Origin: Elusimicrobiota bacterium
Lineage (GTDB): Bacteria; Elusimicrobiota; Elusimicrobia; Elusimicrobiales; Elusimicrobiaceae
Direction of reading: 5' to 3'
Length of the DNA: 32,498 nt
Assembly: GCA_029008615.1 (NCBI GenBank)
Contig: JAQXJI010000026.1
Location: 1-32,498, forward strand
The notes below the pieces were generated by a model. It made no database searches. It saw only the letters and a list, made by a program, of their open reading frames with translations, and was not told the DNA's origin. This document shows, piece by piece, positions 32,492 through 32,498 of this stretch (the first letter of the stretch is position 1; every line of letters starts with the position of its first letter). Position numbers and translations under genes: made by a program.

Positions 32492-32498
32492 TTGTTTT

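Larger units (their letters stand above)
31371..32498. other. gene-free, repeat-rich region
   Basis: 1.1 kb without a credible coding sequence. It contains two inverted copies of a structured repeat (31432-31661 and 32206-32416), two palindromic GTCAGGCGTA elements, a 13-bp inverted repeat at 31878-31965 and several short hairpins. No transposase or integrase is seen. The last bases carry a perfect TTGACA. Confidence 0.8.

Noticed and set aside
31371-32498. CRISPR array
   Set aside because: Repeats are few, inverted and of unequal spacing; there are no regular direct repeats with unique spacers and no cas gene.

Overview
The window is a dense bacterial chromosome segment of roughly balanced base composition with about 29 convincing protein genes, one tRNA gene and an accessory, repeat-rich right end. 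The protein set resembles gut Elusimicrobiota: a peptidolytic, anaerobic style of metabolism, Sec-exported TPR proteins, butyrate kinase with phosphotransbutyrylase, CyuA-type cysteine desulfidase, and AT-rich -10 boxes sitting almost on start codons. The phylum is an inference from protein character and is not proven here.

Layout. 1-244: gene-poor left edge with an intrinsic terminator. 245-2859 (+): exported TPR protein and rsmA. 2833-5940 (-): serC-like aminotransferase, ftcD and a SAM methyltransferase. 6051-7705 (+): cold-shock protein with a hairpin leader, then a MATE exporter. 7767-8273 (-): bioY. 8333-12081 (+): membrane protein of unknown function, PBP4-type DD-carboxypeptidase, then pyrR behind a short leader peptide and attenuator. 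12187-13959 (-): LtaS/MdoB-like sulfatase-fold membrane enzyme. 14052-17528 (+): thrS, a secreted thioredoxin-like protein and a secreted protein with an AHH-like His motif. 17591-17672: tRNA-Leu(GAG). 17845-19700 (-): TPR protein and yajQ. 19839-21083 (+): CNT nucleoside transporter. 21153-22505 (-): dihydrolipoamide dehydrogenase. 22553-30177 (+): radC, cyuA, trmJ, a small membrane-anchored protein, buk, ptb, M23 peptidase, AAA_28 ATPase and SEC-C protein. 30366-31370 (+): AT-rich lipoprotein. 31371-32498: no gene, but a dense set of inverted repeats.

How the genes fit together. Cysteine desulfidase, glutamate formimidoyltransferase, dihydrolipoamide dehydrogenase and Buk/Ptb would all suit amino-acid fermentation with ATP made by substrate-level phosphorylation (inference). 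PBP4-type enzyme, M23 peptidase and the sulfatase-fold transferase serve the cell envelope. RsmA, TrmJ, ThrRS and tRNA-Leu belong to translation.

The most interesting signals are two. First, two diverged inverted copies of a roughly 210-230 bp non-coding repeat at 31432-31661 and 32206-32416; their stems differ by compensatory base changes, which suggests selection on a folded single strand. Second, a 20-codon leader peptide whose stop codon lies one base before an intrinsic terminator upstream of pyrR, the geometry of UTP-sensitive pyrBI-type attenuation.
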